The notes beneath the pieces are model-generated. The model saw only the letters and a program-made list of their open reading frames with translations. It was not told the DNA's origin and made no database searches. Source: an uncultured Clostridia bacterium (GTDB taxonomy: Bacteria; Bacillota; Clostridia; Christensenellales; Aristaeellaceae). From it: a stretch of 15,906 nucleotides of DNA. This document shows positions 1 through 7,724 of this stretch, one piece after another. How positions within the stretch are numbered: the first letter of the stretch is position 1; the number at the start of each line of letters is the position of its first letter. The stretch covers positions 1 through 15,906 of the forward strand of contig CAKUFA010000046.1 of assembly GCA_934647165.1 (NCBI GenBank), given 5' to 3'. A program made the translations under genes and the position numbers.

Positions 1-23
1 GCCAAAGCCGAAACCATTCCTTG

Positions 24-142
24 CATTTTTCACGGCCGTCAGCTTTGCTGACAGTGAAAAATGTAAATTCGACAAAGTGGCTTTGCCACTTTGTCGACAC
101 GCTGAGCAAAGCTGCTCCGGTACTTTTACCGGAGCAGCTTTG
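24..142. repeat. Cluster of three consecutive hairpins
   Basis: Three inverted repeats stand side by side. The first is nested: an outer 10-bp stem (24-33 with 54-63) around an inner 6-bp stem (38-43 with 47-52). The second is a perfect 12-bp stem, 70-81 with 85-96, around a TTT loop. The third is a perfect 16-bp stem, 107-122 with 127-142. Each apex is T-rich, so they look like related palindromic units rather than one terminator. No coding capacity is seen in 1-201. They may be intergenic palindromic repeats, a structured RNA, or a transcription barrier between the off-window gene and the minus-strand gene ending at 202. Confidence 0.75.
107..142. terminator. Possible bidirectional terminator hairpin
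   Basis: A perfect 16-bp stem with a 4-base loop sits 60 bp past the stop codon of the minus-strand gene at 202-1122. No real T-run follows on either strand (only TTTG on the plus strand), so intrinsic termination is uncertain. Its position and stability still suit a transcription stop. Confidence 0.4.
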
Positions 143-201
143 TTGATTCGATCGGGTAGAAAACCATGTTTTTTCAAGCTGCGGTATGGTCAACCCATGG
201 T

Positions 202-1122
202 TCAGGCGTTCACAGTCGCCTTGTTTTGCTGCTCCTGTGCCTCCAGTTTGGGCTGATGATACTCCGCTTTCAGGTCATACTTCACGCTTTCCGGCGGCGT
301 TTCCAGCTGTTCCGGATTGTTCAAGCAGGCCAGCATGGTCGAGAAAAAGCCCGCATAAAACGCGCCTGAGCACACCCGTTCATCCGCGGTGATTCCCAGC
401 GGCAGCCAGCGCTTCAGCTTCACGTTGCCCTTCGCGTCCATGGTCACACCGCGCTCCACGGTACCCATGCCAAAAAACAGGCCGGTGGAACCGAAGTTGT
501 AGATGTGGTGATTCACATGGTGCAGGCCAATGGATGCGTTGTTGGTGATGTACATGCCCGTGTGAAAGGGCAGGCCATCCAGCAGCGAACCGGGGCACAG
601 CCCATATCGATCCAGCAAGCGCACAAGCGCCACCACCGCTGTGGCAAGGCCGGGCACAGCCAACACACCGCGTGCCAGCTTATCGGCAAAATTCTTTTGC
701 TCAATGCCGCGGTTGGCCTCCACAACAGCCGCCATGCGGTCGCGCACGTCATAGATCGTGTCAGTCGGGTCAAACTTGATCTTCACAGCCGTTTCACCCA
801 TTTCAGGATCATGCGGATCCTTGAGCATGGTGAAGGACACCGTGCAGTTGGTGCGTGAATAGTACTGCTTGTTCATGATGAAGCGATTAACTTCCGGGTG
901 TTGACTCACTGCGCGGACATAAGCCGCAACAATGATGTTCATGAACGTGATCCGCTCACCCTTGGCACTTTGCGATGCAATGTAGCGCGCCATCAGCTCG
1001 TAATCCAGCTTATGCTGAAGGAAAACCTGTGCGTCGCAGCGCATGGGCATCAGGTATGGAGTAATGCGCACAATGGGGTCAATGGTGGACAGCCTGCGGC
1101 CGTCCGGTCTGTAGCCGAACAT
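202..1122 (-). CDS. Stand-alone E2/CAT-like acyltransferase-fold protein, catalytic motif altered
   Basis: This 306-residue protein resembles the catalytic (CAT-like) domain of 2-oxoacid dehydrogenase E2 subunits, and has no lipoyl or E3-binding domain. The start is chosen at 1122 because AAAGGAGG lies 5 bases upstream; the frame stays open upstream to 1206 but without a better site. The E2 region that should read DHRxxDG reads DERVCSG (residues 247-253), so the catalytic His is Glu and the Asp is Ser. A histidine cluster, HHVNHH (201-206), lies earlier. As I recall, relatives of this group in Clostridia also carry Glu at the His position and are annotated as 2-oxoacid dehydrogenase acyltransferase, without any E1 or E3 partner. 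No such partner is encoded here. Function unknown; it may be a non-catalytic or differently acting acyl-CoA-binding protein. The fold assignment is fairly secure, the activity is not. Confidence 0.8.
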   Translation of the reverse strand: MFGYRPDGRRLSTIDPIVRITPYLMPMRCDAQVFLQHKLDYELMARYIASQSAKGERITFMNIIVAAYVRAVSQHPEVNRFIMNKQYYSRTNCTVSFTMLKDPHDPEMGETAVKIKFDPTDTIYDVRDRMAAVVEANRGIEQKNFADKLARGVLAVPGLATAVVALVRLLDRYGLCPGSLLDGLPFHTGMYITNNASIGLHHVNHHIYNFGSTGLFFGMGTVERGVTMDAKGNVKLKRWLPLGITADERVCSGAFYAGFFSTMLACLNNPEQLETPPESVKYDLKAEYHQPKLEAQEQQNKATVNA

Positions 1123-1195
1123 GGAAGCCTCCTTTTGCAATGTGGTTGCCGCGGCAGAAAATGAGTGCAGAAAAAATGAAAAATGCCGCACTCTT

Positions 1196-1223
1196 ATTTT
1201 ACGCATTTACGCCCCATTGTCAA
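1196..1223 (-). promoter_or_regulatory. Sigma-A promoter for the E2-like gene
   Basis: On the minus strand a perfect -35 TTGACA (1218-1223) is followed by 16 bp and a -10 TAAAAT (1196-1201). Transcription would start near 1188, leaving a leader of about 65 bases before the ATG at 1122. It points away from the exporter operon, so the two share the 1122-1374 intergenic region. Confidence 0.7.
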
Positions 1224-1294
1224 GGCAGCGCCAATGCGCGGCATGCCGCCAAGCCTGTGCGGCACATTTTTTTCGTTCACAAATTGTTTATTTG

Positions 1295-1329
1295 TTCCTA
1301 AGGTTTCCTTAAGGCAAGCTGTGTATGCT
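1295..1329 (+). promoter_or_regulatory. Candidate response-regulator box and promoter of the exporter operon
   Basis: Two direct repeats, TTCCTAAGG (1295-1303) and TTCCTTAAGG (1305-1314), give half-sites CCTAAG and CTTAAG separated by 5 bases, an 11-bp period. This is the usual layout for dimers of OmpR/PhoB-type regulators, and it resembles the TTTAAG-N5-TTTAAG box of CiaR. A possible -10, TATGCT (1324-1329), begins 10 bp after the second half-site, so the box would cover a poor -35, as at activator-dependent promoters. The natural candidate regulator is the OmpR-type protein encoded at 5654-6328. The link is inferred. Confidence 0.5.
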
Positions 1330-1373
1330 ATGCCTGCAAACAAAAACCACTTTTGAAAGGAGCAGGAAGCAGC

Positions 1374-2459
1374 ATGGATGCATCCGCAGCAAAAGTCCCG
1401 GCAAAGGAAGCCGCCGGAAAGAAAGAAAAGCCCAGGCGAAAATCTCGCCATATCTTCAGGAAGATCCTTGTTTTCGTGTTGATTCTGGCACTGCTGGCAG
1501 GCGCGGGCTGGTATCTTTTCCAATCCCTGCGCGCGGAATATACCGTGACGTATCAGCCTTACATGGCGTCCATCGGCACTATTTCCAACGCCTTGTCCTT
1601 TAACGGCACCTTGCAGGCTGTGAACAACGCAACCTATACCGCTGAAAGTGACGGCACCGTCAAAGCCATCTATGTCAAGGCGGGCGATCAGGTCAAAACA
1701 GGCGATAAGCTCATCCGCCTTTCCACCGGCCAACTGGTGAAGGCTGAGTTTGACGGCGAAGTGAATGTGATGGATTTGGCCGAAGGCGACGCTGTCGCAG
1801 CAGGCGCTACACTCTGCCAGGTGGTGGACTTTCAGCACATGAAAACAAGCATCCGCATAGACGAATATGATATCAACTCCGTCCATGTGGGCGACGCCAT
1901 CCGGGTGACCACCACGGCCAACGAAAAGACCTTTGACGCAACCATCGCCGCAATCAACCACACCTCTTCCTCCAGCGGCTCTGTTGCCTACTATACCGCC
2001 ACGGCCTTTGTGGATGTAGACAGCGAAGTGTATCCGGGCATGCAGGTAACCGTTACCCTCCCCCAGGAGGAAGCGCAGGATGTGGTGATCCTGAAGATGA
2101 ATGCCATCAGCTTTGATGAGGATAATCAGGCTTTTGTCTACACCCGGGATGAGAATGGCGAAATGCAGAAAACTTACATCACCACAGGCGTCAGCAACGG
2201 CAGCTACACGGAAATCAAGGATGGGCTGCAAAGCGGCGATACAGTATATGCTGAAGTGGAAGCAGAAAGCAGCAGCGGTGTAAGCAACCTGTTCAGCAGC
2301 TTGTTTGGTCAGACGCAGTTTGCGGGCAATCCCGGTGGAAATGCCGGACGTGATGGAAAGGATTTCAATTTCGATCCCGGTAATTTCGATCCCGGTAATA
2401 TGCCCAGCTTTAACGGTGAAAGCGGAGGCCGCGGCAGCTTTGGGGGTGGCAGGCAATGA
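1374..2459 (+). CDS. Membrane-fusion (HlyD/MacA-type) subunit of ABC exporter
   Basis: A 361-residue periplasmic-adaptor-type protein anchored in the membrane. A Lys/Arg-rich N-terminus (residues 16-30) precedes one membrane segment (about 31-49). A split lipoyl-like (barrel-sandwich) domain follows, with GTVKAIYVKAGDQVKTGD and a second half ending VAAGATLCQV (about 90-150). A beta-barrel domain ends with YPGMQVTVTLP (220-230). The tail from about 317 is rich in Gly, Asn and Asp. In Gram-positive exporters such subunits work with a MacB-like ATPase and permease to move peptides, lipids or drugs outward. The ATG at 1374 is chosen; AAAGGAG lies at 1356-1362, a somewhat long 11-base spacing. An in-frame TTG at 1353 lies upstream of that site and is less likely. 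The stop overlaps the next start (ATGA). Confidence 0.88.
   Translation: MDASAAKVPAKEAAGKKEKPRRKSRHIFRKILVFVLILALLAGAGWYLFQSLRAEYTVTYQPYMASIGTISNALSFNGTLQAVNNATYTAESDGTVKAIYVKAGDQVKTGDKLIRLSTGQLVKAEFDGEVNVMDLAEGDAVAAGATLCQVVDFQHMKTSIRIDEYDINSVHVGDAIRVTTTANEKTFDATIAAINHTSSSSGSVAYYTATAFVDVDSEVYPGMQVTVTLPQEEAQDVVILKMNAISFDEDNQAFVYTRDENGEMQKTYITTGVSNGSYTEIKDGLQSGDTVYAEVEAESSSGVSNLFSSLFGQTQFAGNPGGNAGRDGKDFNFDPGNFDPGNMPSFNGESGGRGSFGGGRQ
2367..2396 (+). repeat. Perfect 15-bp tandem duplication in the adaptor tail
   Basis: The unit AATTTCGATCCCGGT occurs twice without a mismatch (2367-2381 and 2382-2396). It encodes NFDPG twice in the Gly/Asp-rich C-terminus and keeps the frame. It is probably a slippage duplication. 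Confidence 0.9.
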
Positions 2460-3154
2460 CAGCCGACGCCTTCTTTGAAATGAAGGATATAAACAAATAC
2501 TATCAGATGGGCGAAGAGCCGGTGCATGTGCTGAAAGATATTAACCTGACCATCGAAAAAGGCGAGTTTCTTTCCGTGCTTGGCCCCTCCGGCAGTGGCA
2601 AATCCACCCTGATGAATATCATCGGCTGCCTGGATGTACCCACCTCCGGAGAATATGTGCTCAACGGCACCGAAGTAGATACGCTGGGCGAAAAAGAGTT
2701 GGCGCGGATCCGTTCCAGAGAAATCGGCTTCATTTTCCAAAACCATCAATTGCTGCCAAGGCTCACCGCACTGAAGAATGTGGAGCTCCCCCTCATTTAC
2801 GCAGGCGTTTCGCCAAGAGAGCGCAAGCAGCGTGCAAAGGATATGCTGGCGCGGGTCGGCCTGGCGGATAGGATGGATCACTACCCCAACCAGCTTTCCG
2901 GCGGCCAGTGCCAGCGCGTGGCCATTGCCAGAGCATTGATTGGCAGTCCGTCCATTCTTCTGGCTGATGAGCCTACAGGCGCGCTAGATCAGAAAACAGG
3001 CCGCCAGGTGATGGAACTGTTCCATGAACTGCACGCGGAAGGCCGTACCATCATCATGATTACGCACGATATGAATATTGCGCAACACGCCCGGCGGGTA
3101 GTGCATATCATTGACGGCGTAATGACGGAAGGAGACGGCATAACCGATGCTTAA
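2456..3154 (+). CDS. ABC transporter ATP-binding protein (MacB/LolD type)
   Basis: A complete 232-residue nucleotide-binding subunit. Walker A GPSGSGKST is at residues 43-51, the Q-loop Gln at 95, the signature LSGGQ at 147-151, Walker B ILLADEP at 167-173, the D-loop ALD at 176-178 and the H-loop His at 204. The usual LSGGQQQR reads LSGGQCQR here, a mild change. It is expected to power the permease encoded next, at the cytoplasmic face of the membrane. The start overlaps the adaptor gene by 4 bases and the stop overlaps the permease gene by 8, so the three are surely co-transcribed and probably translationally coupled. The substrate cannot be read from this subunit. Confidence 0.95.
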   Translation: MTADAFFEMKDINKYYQMGEEPVHVLKDINLTIEKGEFLSVLGPSGSGKSTLMNIIGCLDVPTSGEYVLNGTEVDTLGEKELARIRSREIGFIFQNHQLLPRLTALKNVELPLIYAGVSPRERKQRAKDMLARVGLADRMDHYPNQLSGGQCQRVAIARALIGSPSILLADEPTGALDQKTGRQVMELFHELHAEGRTIIMITHDMNIAQHARRVVHIIDGVMTEGDGITDA

Positions 3155-4358
3155 GCAATTCAAGTCCTTTTTGACCATGCTGGCAGAATGCTTCACCATG
3201 TCGGTGCGGAACATCGTTTCCAACAAAGTGCGCAGTATGCTGACCATTCTGGGCATTCTGATTGGCGTCACCGCCGTCATTGCTCTGATTACCACGGTGG
3301 GCGGCTTCAGCAACTCGCTCTCCTCCAGTTTTTCCGGCATGGGCGCGGGTACCCTGAGCGTCAGCATCACCGGCAACGAGCTGAAGAGCGGTCTTGATGA
3401 AAATGACATGGACACGCTCGCCTCCCTGGACGCGGTAGACGGCGTTACGCCGTCCGTATCCCTGCGCGCCCGCGTTTCCCACAGCGGCAAGTATGAAACA
3501 GGCATCACGGTTTCCGGCAAGAACGCTTATTATTTCTCCGTGAATCCGGACACCGTAAAGCGCGGTCGGGCGCTAAACAAAATTGATGATGAGAACAGCA
3601 CCTTTGTATGCCTGATCAATCAGGACTTGATGGAAGAGCTGTTCTACGGTGTCAATCCCATTGACCAGACCATGTATATTGACGGCGTGTCCTTCACTGT
3701 GGTTGGCATTTTGAATGACGATGCCAGTGAAAGCGTCAGCGATATGTTAAACGGCAGTCCTGATATCCTGATTCCTTACACCACGGCCATGAAGCTGAAC
3801 AGCGTCAGCGAAGTTACGTCTGCCACCATCTATCTGGCAGAAGGCATTCCCTCCGATACGGCCACAAGCGTACTGGAGGACACGCTGGACGCCATGTTCA
3901 GCTACGAGGATGACACCTACACCATCACCAGCATGTCCTCCATTGAGGACACCATGAACAGCATGCTTTCCATGGTATCCACCCTGTTGACAGGCATTGC
4001 CTCCATCGCCCTGATTGTGGGCGGCATCGGCATTATGAACATGATGCTCACCACCGTCACAGAGCGCACAACGGAAATCGGCCTGAAGAAGGCTATTGGC
4101 GCTTTACCCTGGCAGATCCAGGTGCAGTTCCTGTCGGAAAGCTTCATGCTCAGCCTGATCGGCGGATTGATGGGCGTTGTGCTTGGCCTGCTGCTGAGCC
4201 TTGTGATGTGCCAAAGCATGGGCGCAGCCTTCACCATCAACTATGGCGCTATTGCCCTGGGCGTTGGCTTTTCCGCAGCGGTTGGTTTGATTTTCGGCTG
4301 GGCTCCCGCACGGAAAGCCAGCCGACTAAATCCCATTGATGCTTTGCGTTCCGTATAA
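3147..4358 (+). CDS. MacB-like ABC permease with FtsX domain
   Basis: A 403-residue membrane protein with the MacB layout: one membrane helix near the N-terminus (about 31-55), a large extracytoplasmic MacB_PCD domain (about 56-275), then three helices (about 278-300, 332-354, 366-387) forming the FtsX domain. The conserved cytoplasmic loop TERTTEIGLKKAIGA (305-319) and the C-terminal PARKASRLNPIDALR are typical. It should pair as a dimer with the preceding ATPase and act as a mechanotransmission-type exporter with the adaptor proteins. AAGGAG lies 12 bases before the start, inside the end of the ATPase gene. No outer-membrane factor is present, as expected for a Gram-positive cell. Peptide antibiotic, lipid or peptide export are all possible. 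Confidence 0.93.
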   Translation: MLKQFKSFLTMLAECFTMSVRNIVSNKVRSMLTILGILIGVTAVIALITTVGGFSNSLSSSFSGMGAGTLSVSITGNELKSGLDENDMDTLASLDAVDGVTPSVSLRARVSHSGKYETGITVSGKNAYYFSVNPDTVKRGRALNKIDDENSTFVCLINQDLMEELFYGVNPIDQTMYIDGVSFTVVGILNDDASESVSDMLNGSPDILIPYTTAMKLNSVSEVTSATIYLAEGIPSDTATSVLEDTLDAMFSYEDDTYTITSMSSIEDTMNSMLSMVSTLLTGIASIALIVGGIGIMNMMLTTVTERTTEIGLKKAIGALPWQIQVQFLSESFMLSLIGGLMGVVLGLLLSLVMCQSMGAAFTINYGAIALGVGFSAAVGLIFGWAPARKASRLNPIDALRSV

Positions 4359-4380
4359 ACAGAAAGAGGTGCACAGATTG

Positions 4381-5460
4381 ATGAACAAGCTGATTCACAA
4401 CATTTTTTCCGTCCTCACCGCAGGACTTCTCCTCTGCTCCGCAACGGCCTACGCCGTGGCCGACACGGCAGAGCTTGACGGAACAGTCGTAAACACCAAA
4501 GCAACGCCGGTTACAGTTTCTTATACAGGCGCCATTGCGTCACTGCCCATTGCAGCAGGCGAGACCGTAGCAGCAGGCGATACCCTGGCTGTGCTGAAAA
4601 CCACCAAGGTCTACGCAACTCAGTCCGGTACAATCCGTCTTTTCGGCCAAGCAGGCGACAGTGCGTCCCTGCTGACGGAACATTACGGCGCTATGGCCTA
4701 CATCGAGCCGGATGTGGCCTTCACCATTTCCGCCTCGACCCGCAATGCCTATGACAGCGAGGAGACGAAAATCATCCACCCGGGCGAAAAGGTATACCTC
4801 AAGTCCTCCTCAACCTCTTCCCATGTTGGCACAGGCATCGTCACCCAGGTGAGCGGCACAAGCTATACCGTGGATGTGCAGGAAAGCAATTTCGAGGCCA
4901 GCGAAGTCGTTTATGTATACCGTGATGAACAATACACTTCGGAACAGCGTATTGGCCGCGGTTCCACAACGCGCAGCAGCTATACCACCGTTGAAGGGAG
5001 CGGTATCATCGTCCGTTACTGCGTGGAGAACGGCAGCCATGTAAACATTGGCGACGTGCTGTTTGAAACCCTTGAAGGCGACTTTGCAGGCTACGATGTG
5101 GATCTGACCGATGTGAAAGCGCCGTTTACCGGCATTGTCAGCGAATTGGCCATAAGCCTTGGCAGCAGCGTCACCGCAGGAGATACCATTTGTACCCTGT
5201 ATCCCGCTGACGGCATGCGCGTGGAAGCCGCTGTCAGTGAAGAATATTTGCAGGATTTCCCGGTTGGAACGGCAGTACAGGTTCAGTTTACCTATGCAGA
5301 TGGCGGCGGCATGAGCGTTGGCGGCACGGTGGAGCATGTGTCTTCCGTGAATGCAGACACCGATGCAGCCAGCAGCAGCGAGGCCACCTACACCGCACTT
5401 ATCCGCCTGGACGACACCAACAATGTGCGCTACGGCATGACAGTAACCGTCACTAAATAA
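4381..5460 (+). CDS. Second, secreted membrane-fusion-like subunit of the exporter
   Basis: A 359-residue exported protein. The N-terminus has a signal peptide (residues 1-25, ending TAYA) and no later membrane segment. Two lipoyl-like segments are seen: one around 31-90 (GETVAAGDTLAVLKT, ATQSGTIRLFG), and one around 205-275 (VENGSHVNIGDVLFETLEG, KAPFTGIVSELAISLGSSVTAGDT). A beta-barrel-type region ends with VRYGMTVTVTK at the C-terminus. It follows the permease by 22 bases with AAAGAGGTG upstream, so it belongs to the same operon. A TTG directly before the ATG (4378) is an alternative start. Having two adaptor-like proteins for one MacB-type pump is unusual; this one may form a heteromeric sleeve or a substrate-capture subunit. 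The family is clear, the division of labour is not. Confidence 0.82.
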   Translation: MNKLIHNIFSVLTAGLLLCSATAYAVADTAELDGTVVNTKATPVTVSYTGAIASLPIAAGETVAAGDTLAVLKTTKVYATQSGTIRLFGQAGDSASLLTEHYGAMAYIEPDVAFTISASTRNAYDSEETKIIHPGEKVYLKSSSTSSHVGTGIVTQVSGTSYTVDVQESNFEASEVVYVYRDEQYTSEQRIGRGSTTRSSYTTVEGSGIIVRYCVENGSHVNIGDVLFETLEGDFAGYDVDLTDVKAPFTGIVSELAISLGSSVTAGDTICTLYPADGMRVEAAVSEEYLQDFPVGTAVQVQFTYADGGGMSVGGTVEHVSSVNADTDAASSSEATYTALIRLDDTNNVRYGMTVTVTK

Positions 5461-5480
5461 TCGATCCCGATTTTCTCGCG

Positions 5481-5527
5481 ATGCGTCCCCCGAACGCGGA
5501 TTTTCCGGTTGCGGGGGACGCATTTTT
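5481..5527 (+). terminator. Rho-independent terminator of the exporter operon
   Basis: A 12-bp perfect stem (5481-5492 with 5512-5523) rich in GC closes a 19-base loop and runs into a stretch of T (5523-5527). It lies 20 bases after the last exporter gene and before the regulator gene, which suggests separate transcription of the two halves of the module. Confidence 0.85.
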
Positions 5528-5653
5528 GCAGGAAATTTCCTTTGCAGTCAGCGATACTCCATCGTTTGTACGCCATCAAGCCATTCGATATTTTTGCCGC
5601 ATGTTCATACGCTGGTTACAAACAGATGGTATGATAAAGGCGAGGTGGTATGC

Positions 5654-6328
5654 ATGTTGCTTTTGCTGGCAGAGGATGAACCTGCCATGGCGGAGGCTGT
5701 CACAGCCTATCTGCAATACTGTCATTTTGAAGTGGACTGGGTAGACAATGGCCTGGATGCGCTGGCGCATGCCCGGAGCAAAGCGTATGACGGCCTGATC
5801 CTCGACATCATGATGCCCGGCATGGACGGCATCACGGTGCTGAAAACGCTCCGGCAAGAAGAAAACACCGTGCCGGTGCTGTTGCTCACCGCCAAAGGCG
5901 AAATACGGGACAAAGTCGAAGGGTTTGAATCCGGCGCAGACGATTATTTGCCCAAGCCTTTTGCCATGGAGGAATTGGTTGTGCGGATCAAAGCCATGCT
6001 GCGCCGCGGAACTGTGCTGCGCCCGGAGGAATTGCGCTATCAGGATCTGCTCCTGAGCCGAGAAACGTGTGCACTGACAGTCGGCAGCGTATCCTGCCCG
6101 CTCAGTCGAAGGGAATATCAGCTGATTGAGTGGTTTATGCGCAACCCCGGCTTATATTTCTCCGCTGATACGCTGCTTGATCGTGTATGGGGCGCAGATG
6201 CAGATGTGGAGCAGGGCACGGTATGGGTGCATGTTTCCTATCTGCGAAAAAAGATGGAAAAGCTTTGCGCCAAGGCTGTTATTCGTTCCAAACGGGGCAT
6301 TGGCTATGCATTGGAGAAAGCAGAATGA
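5654..6328 (+). CDS. OmpR/PhoB-family response regulator
   Basis: A 224-residue two-domain regulator. The receiver domain carries the acidic cluster EDE (7-9), the phospho-acceptor Asp51 in LILDIMMPGMDG, Thr79 and Lys101 (PKPF). The C-terminal winged-helix domain (about 130-222) ends with the typical WVHVSYLRKKME...RGIGYAL. The ATG at 5654 is chosen since AGGTGG lies just upstream and the receiver begins at once; an in-frame start at 5594 would add 20 unlikely residues. The gene overlaps the kinase gene by 4 bases (ATGA). A TATGAT (5630-5635) might be its -10, with no clear -35. It probably controls the exporter operon upstream through the direct-repeat box at 1295-1314; no similar box is seen before this gene. 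Confidence 0.95.
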   Translation: MLLLLAEDEPAMAEAVTAYLQYCHFEVDWVDNGLDALAHARSKAYDGLILDIMMPGMDGITVLKTLRQEENTVPVLLLTAKGEIRDKVEGFESGADDYLPKPFAMEELVVRIKAMLRRGTVLRPEELRYQDLLLSRETCALTVGSVSCPLSRREYQLIEWFMRNPGLYFSADTLLDRVWGADADVEQGTVWVHVSYLRKKMEKLCAKAVIRSKRGIGYALEKAE

Positions 6329-7563
6329 AACGATATTATCGAAACCGGATCATCCTGGGCGCCATGGCATCCTTTTTGTTTCTGCTTGTGATTGCCGTAT
6401 CCGGCATCGGATTGAGCAGTTATCATCAGCTGGAAAGTGAAACCGATGATTTCATCGCTTCCCTGCTGGATGGCAGCGATGATCGCCCAGGCACATTCAG
6501 GCAACCGCCACCCTTCTCTTTCTTCGGTTACACCCACGGGCAGCGCCGCTTTCTGTCCGGTCTCTATGATCTTTCTCTTGCGGAGGATGGCCGTATCCTG
6601 CGCATGGACGGCCACGGTTTGACGGAGGATGAGGATGCAGAAGCAACTGTGCAGCAACTGGTTCTTCAGGCATTGCAGCTTGGGGCAGACAAAGGGAAAA
6701 TCGAAGCATACAAATATGCCATGCGCCGCATGGAAGATGGCACCATCCGATTCATTTTGCTGGACATGTCCATCCAGCTCCAATCCCTGTACAACATGCT
6801 GGAAAACGCGCTGATGGTCAGCTGCCTGCTGCTGGCGCTGCTCTTTCTGATTCTCATTCCCATATCCGGCAAAGTTGCTTCCACCTTTGTTGAATACAGT
6901 GAAAAGCAAAAACAGTTTATCACCGATGCCGGGCATGAGCTGAAAACGCCGGTAGCCATCATTCGCGCCAATCTGGATGTGCTGGAACTGACGCAGGGAA
7001 AAAGCAAATGGAGCGAGAACATTCAAGGACAGGTGAAACGGCTTGAAGTGCTGATCCCTCAAATGGTGATGCTCTCCCGCCTGGAAGAGGAAAACAACGG
7101 ATTGAAACTTGAACCTGTTCAGCTTTCATCCCTGTTGGAGGAGGAATGGCAAAGCTATCTTCCGGCCATGGCCACCAAACATTTTGCACAAAGCAAGCAG
7201 ATTCCGGAGCATCTCAGCATGACCGGCAATGAGGAGAGTCTTCGCCAGATGTTCCGCCTGCTCATGGATAACGCGGTTCAATACACCCCCGACGGCGGCA
7301 CCATCGCGCTTTGCGTCAGCCAGGACAGCAAGTGTGTGTTGGTCAAGCTGAAAAACACCGTGGATGGTTTTCCGGCGCAAAAACCGGAGGAACTGACCGA
7401 ACGATTCGTCCGCGGTTCCACAGCCAGAACCCAGAAAACAGGCGGCAGCGGCATCGGCCTGGTAGCCGTGAAACGCATTGTGCAAATCAATCACGGAAAG
7501 CTGAAAATCGAATACGTGGAACCCAACTGGTTTGAAGTAAGCATGGTTTTCAAATTATCCTAA
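6325..7563 (+). CDS. Sensor histidine kinase
   Basis: A 412-residue membrane kinase. It has one helix at about 9-31, an extracytoplasmic sensor region of about 130 residues, a second helix at about 162-182, then almost directly the dimerisation domain with phospho-accepting His204 (GHELKTP). No HAMP linker can be recognised between helix and His box. The ATPase domain shows the N box MDNAVQYTP (314-322) and the G2 box GGSGIGL (373-379). The G1 box (DxGxG) is degenerate: KNTVDGFP, as in several Firmicutes kinases. The start overlaps the regulator stop (ATGA), so kinase and regulator are coupled. The sensor domain has no family I recognise. Likely signal: the substrate or stress handled by the neighbouring exporter (inference). 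Confidence 0.93.
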   Translation: MKRYYRNRIILGAMASFLFLLVIAVSGIGLSSYHQLESETDDFIASLLDGSDDRPGTFRQPPPFSFFGYTHGQRRFLSGLYDLSLAEDGRILRMDGHGLTEDEDAEATVQQLVLQALQLGADKGKIEAYKYAMRRMEDGTIRFILLDMSIQLQSLYNMLENALMVSCLLLALLFLILIPISGKVASTFVEYSEKQKQFITDAGHELKTPVAIIRANLDVLELTQGKSKWSENIQGQVKRLEVLIPQMVMLSRLEEENNGLKLEPVQLSSLLEEEWQSYLPAMATKHFAQSKQIPEHLSMTGNEESLRQMFRLLMDNAVQYTPDGGTIALCVSQDSKCVLVKLKNTVDGFPAQKPEELTERFVRGSTARTQKTGGSGIGLVAVKRIVQINHGKLKIEYVEPNWFEVSMVFKLS

Positions 7564-7602
7564 CCGCATCCCGAAAGCAACCTCGCGGCATTCTCTTCCG
7601 AT

Positions 7603-7642
7603 ACTCCGGTGCTCGATTAGCGACCTCCGGAGTTCTTTTTTA
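7603..7642 (+). terminator. Terminator after the kinase gene
   Basis: A 7-bp stem, ACTCCGG (7603-7609) with CCGGAGT (7627-7633), is followed by a TTCTTTTTTATT tract. It stands 40 bases after the kinase stop codon and closes the two-component operon. Confidence 0.75.
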
Positions 7643-7724
7643 TTGCAAAAAAGTGCGCACATAATCCTCTTTTTATGGATACCGAAAGTTCGGAATCGCT
7701 GCTGCTCCGTTTATCTTGCCATTC

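Noticed and set aside
1194..2456. A 420-residue open frame on the minus strand
   Set aside because: It lies fully antisense to the adaptor gene, has no ribosome site or recognisable domain, and has the His/Cys-rich look of a shadow of a GC-rich gene.
5531..5540. Palindrome GGAAATTTCC between terminator and regulator gene
   Set aside because: It is short, lies about 115 bases before the start codon, and no second copy or promoter fits to it. It may be chance.
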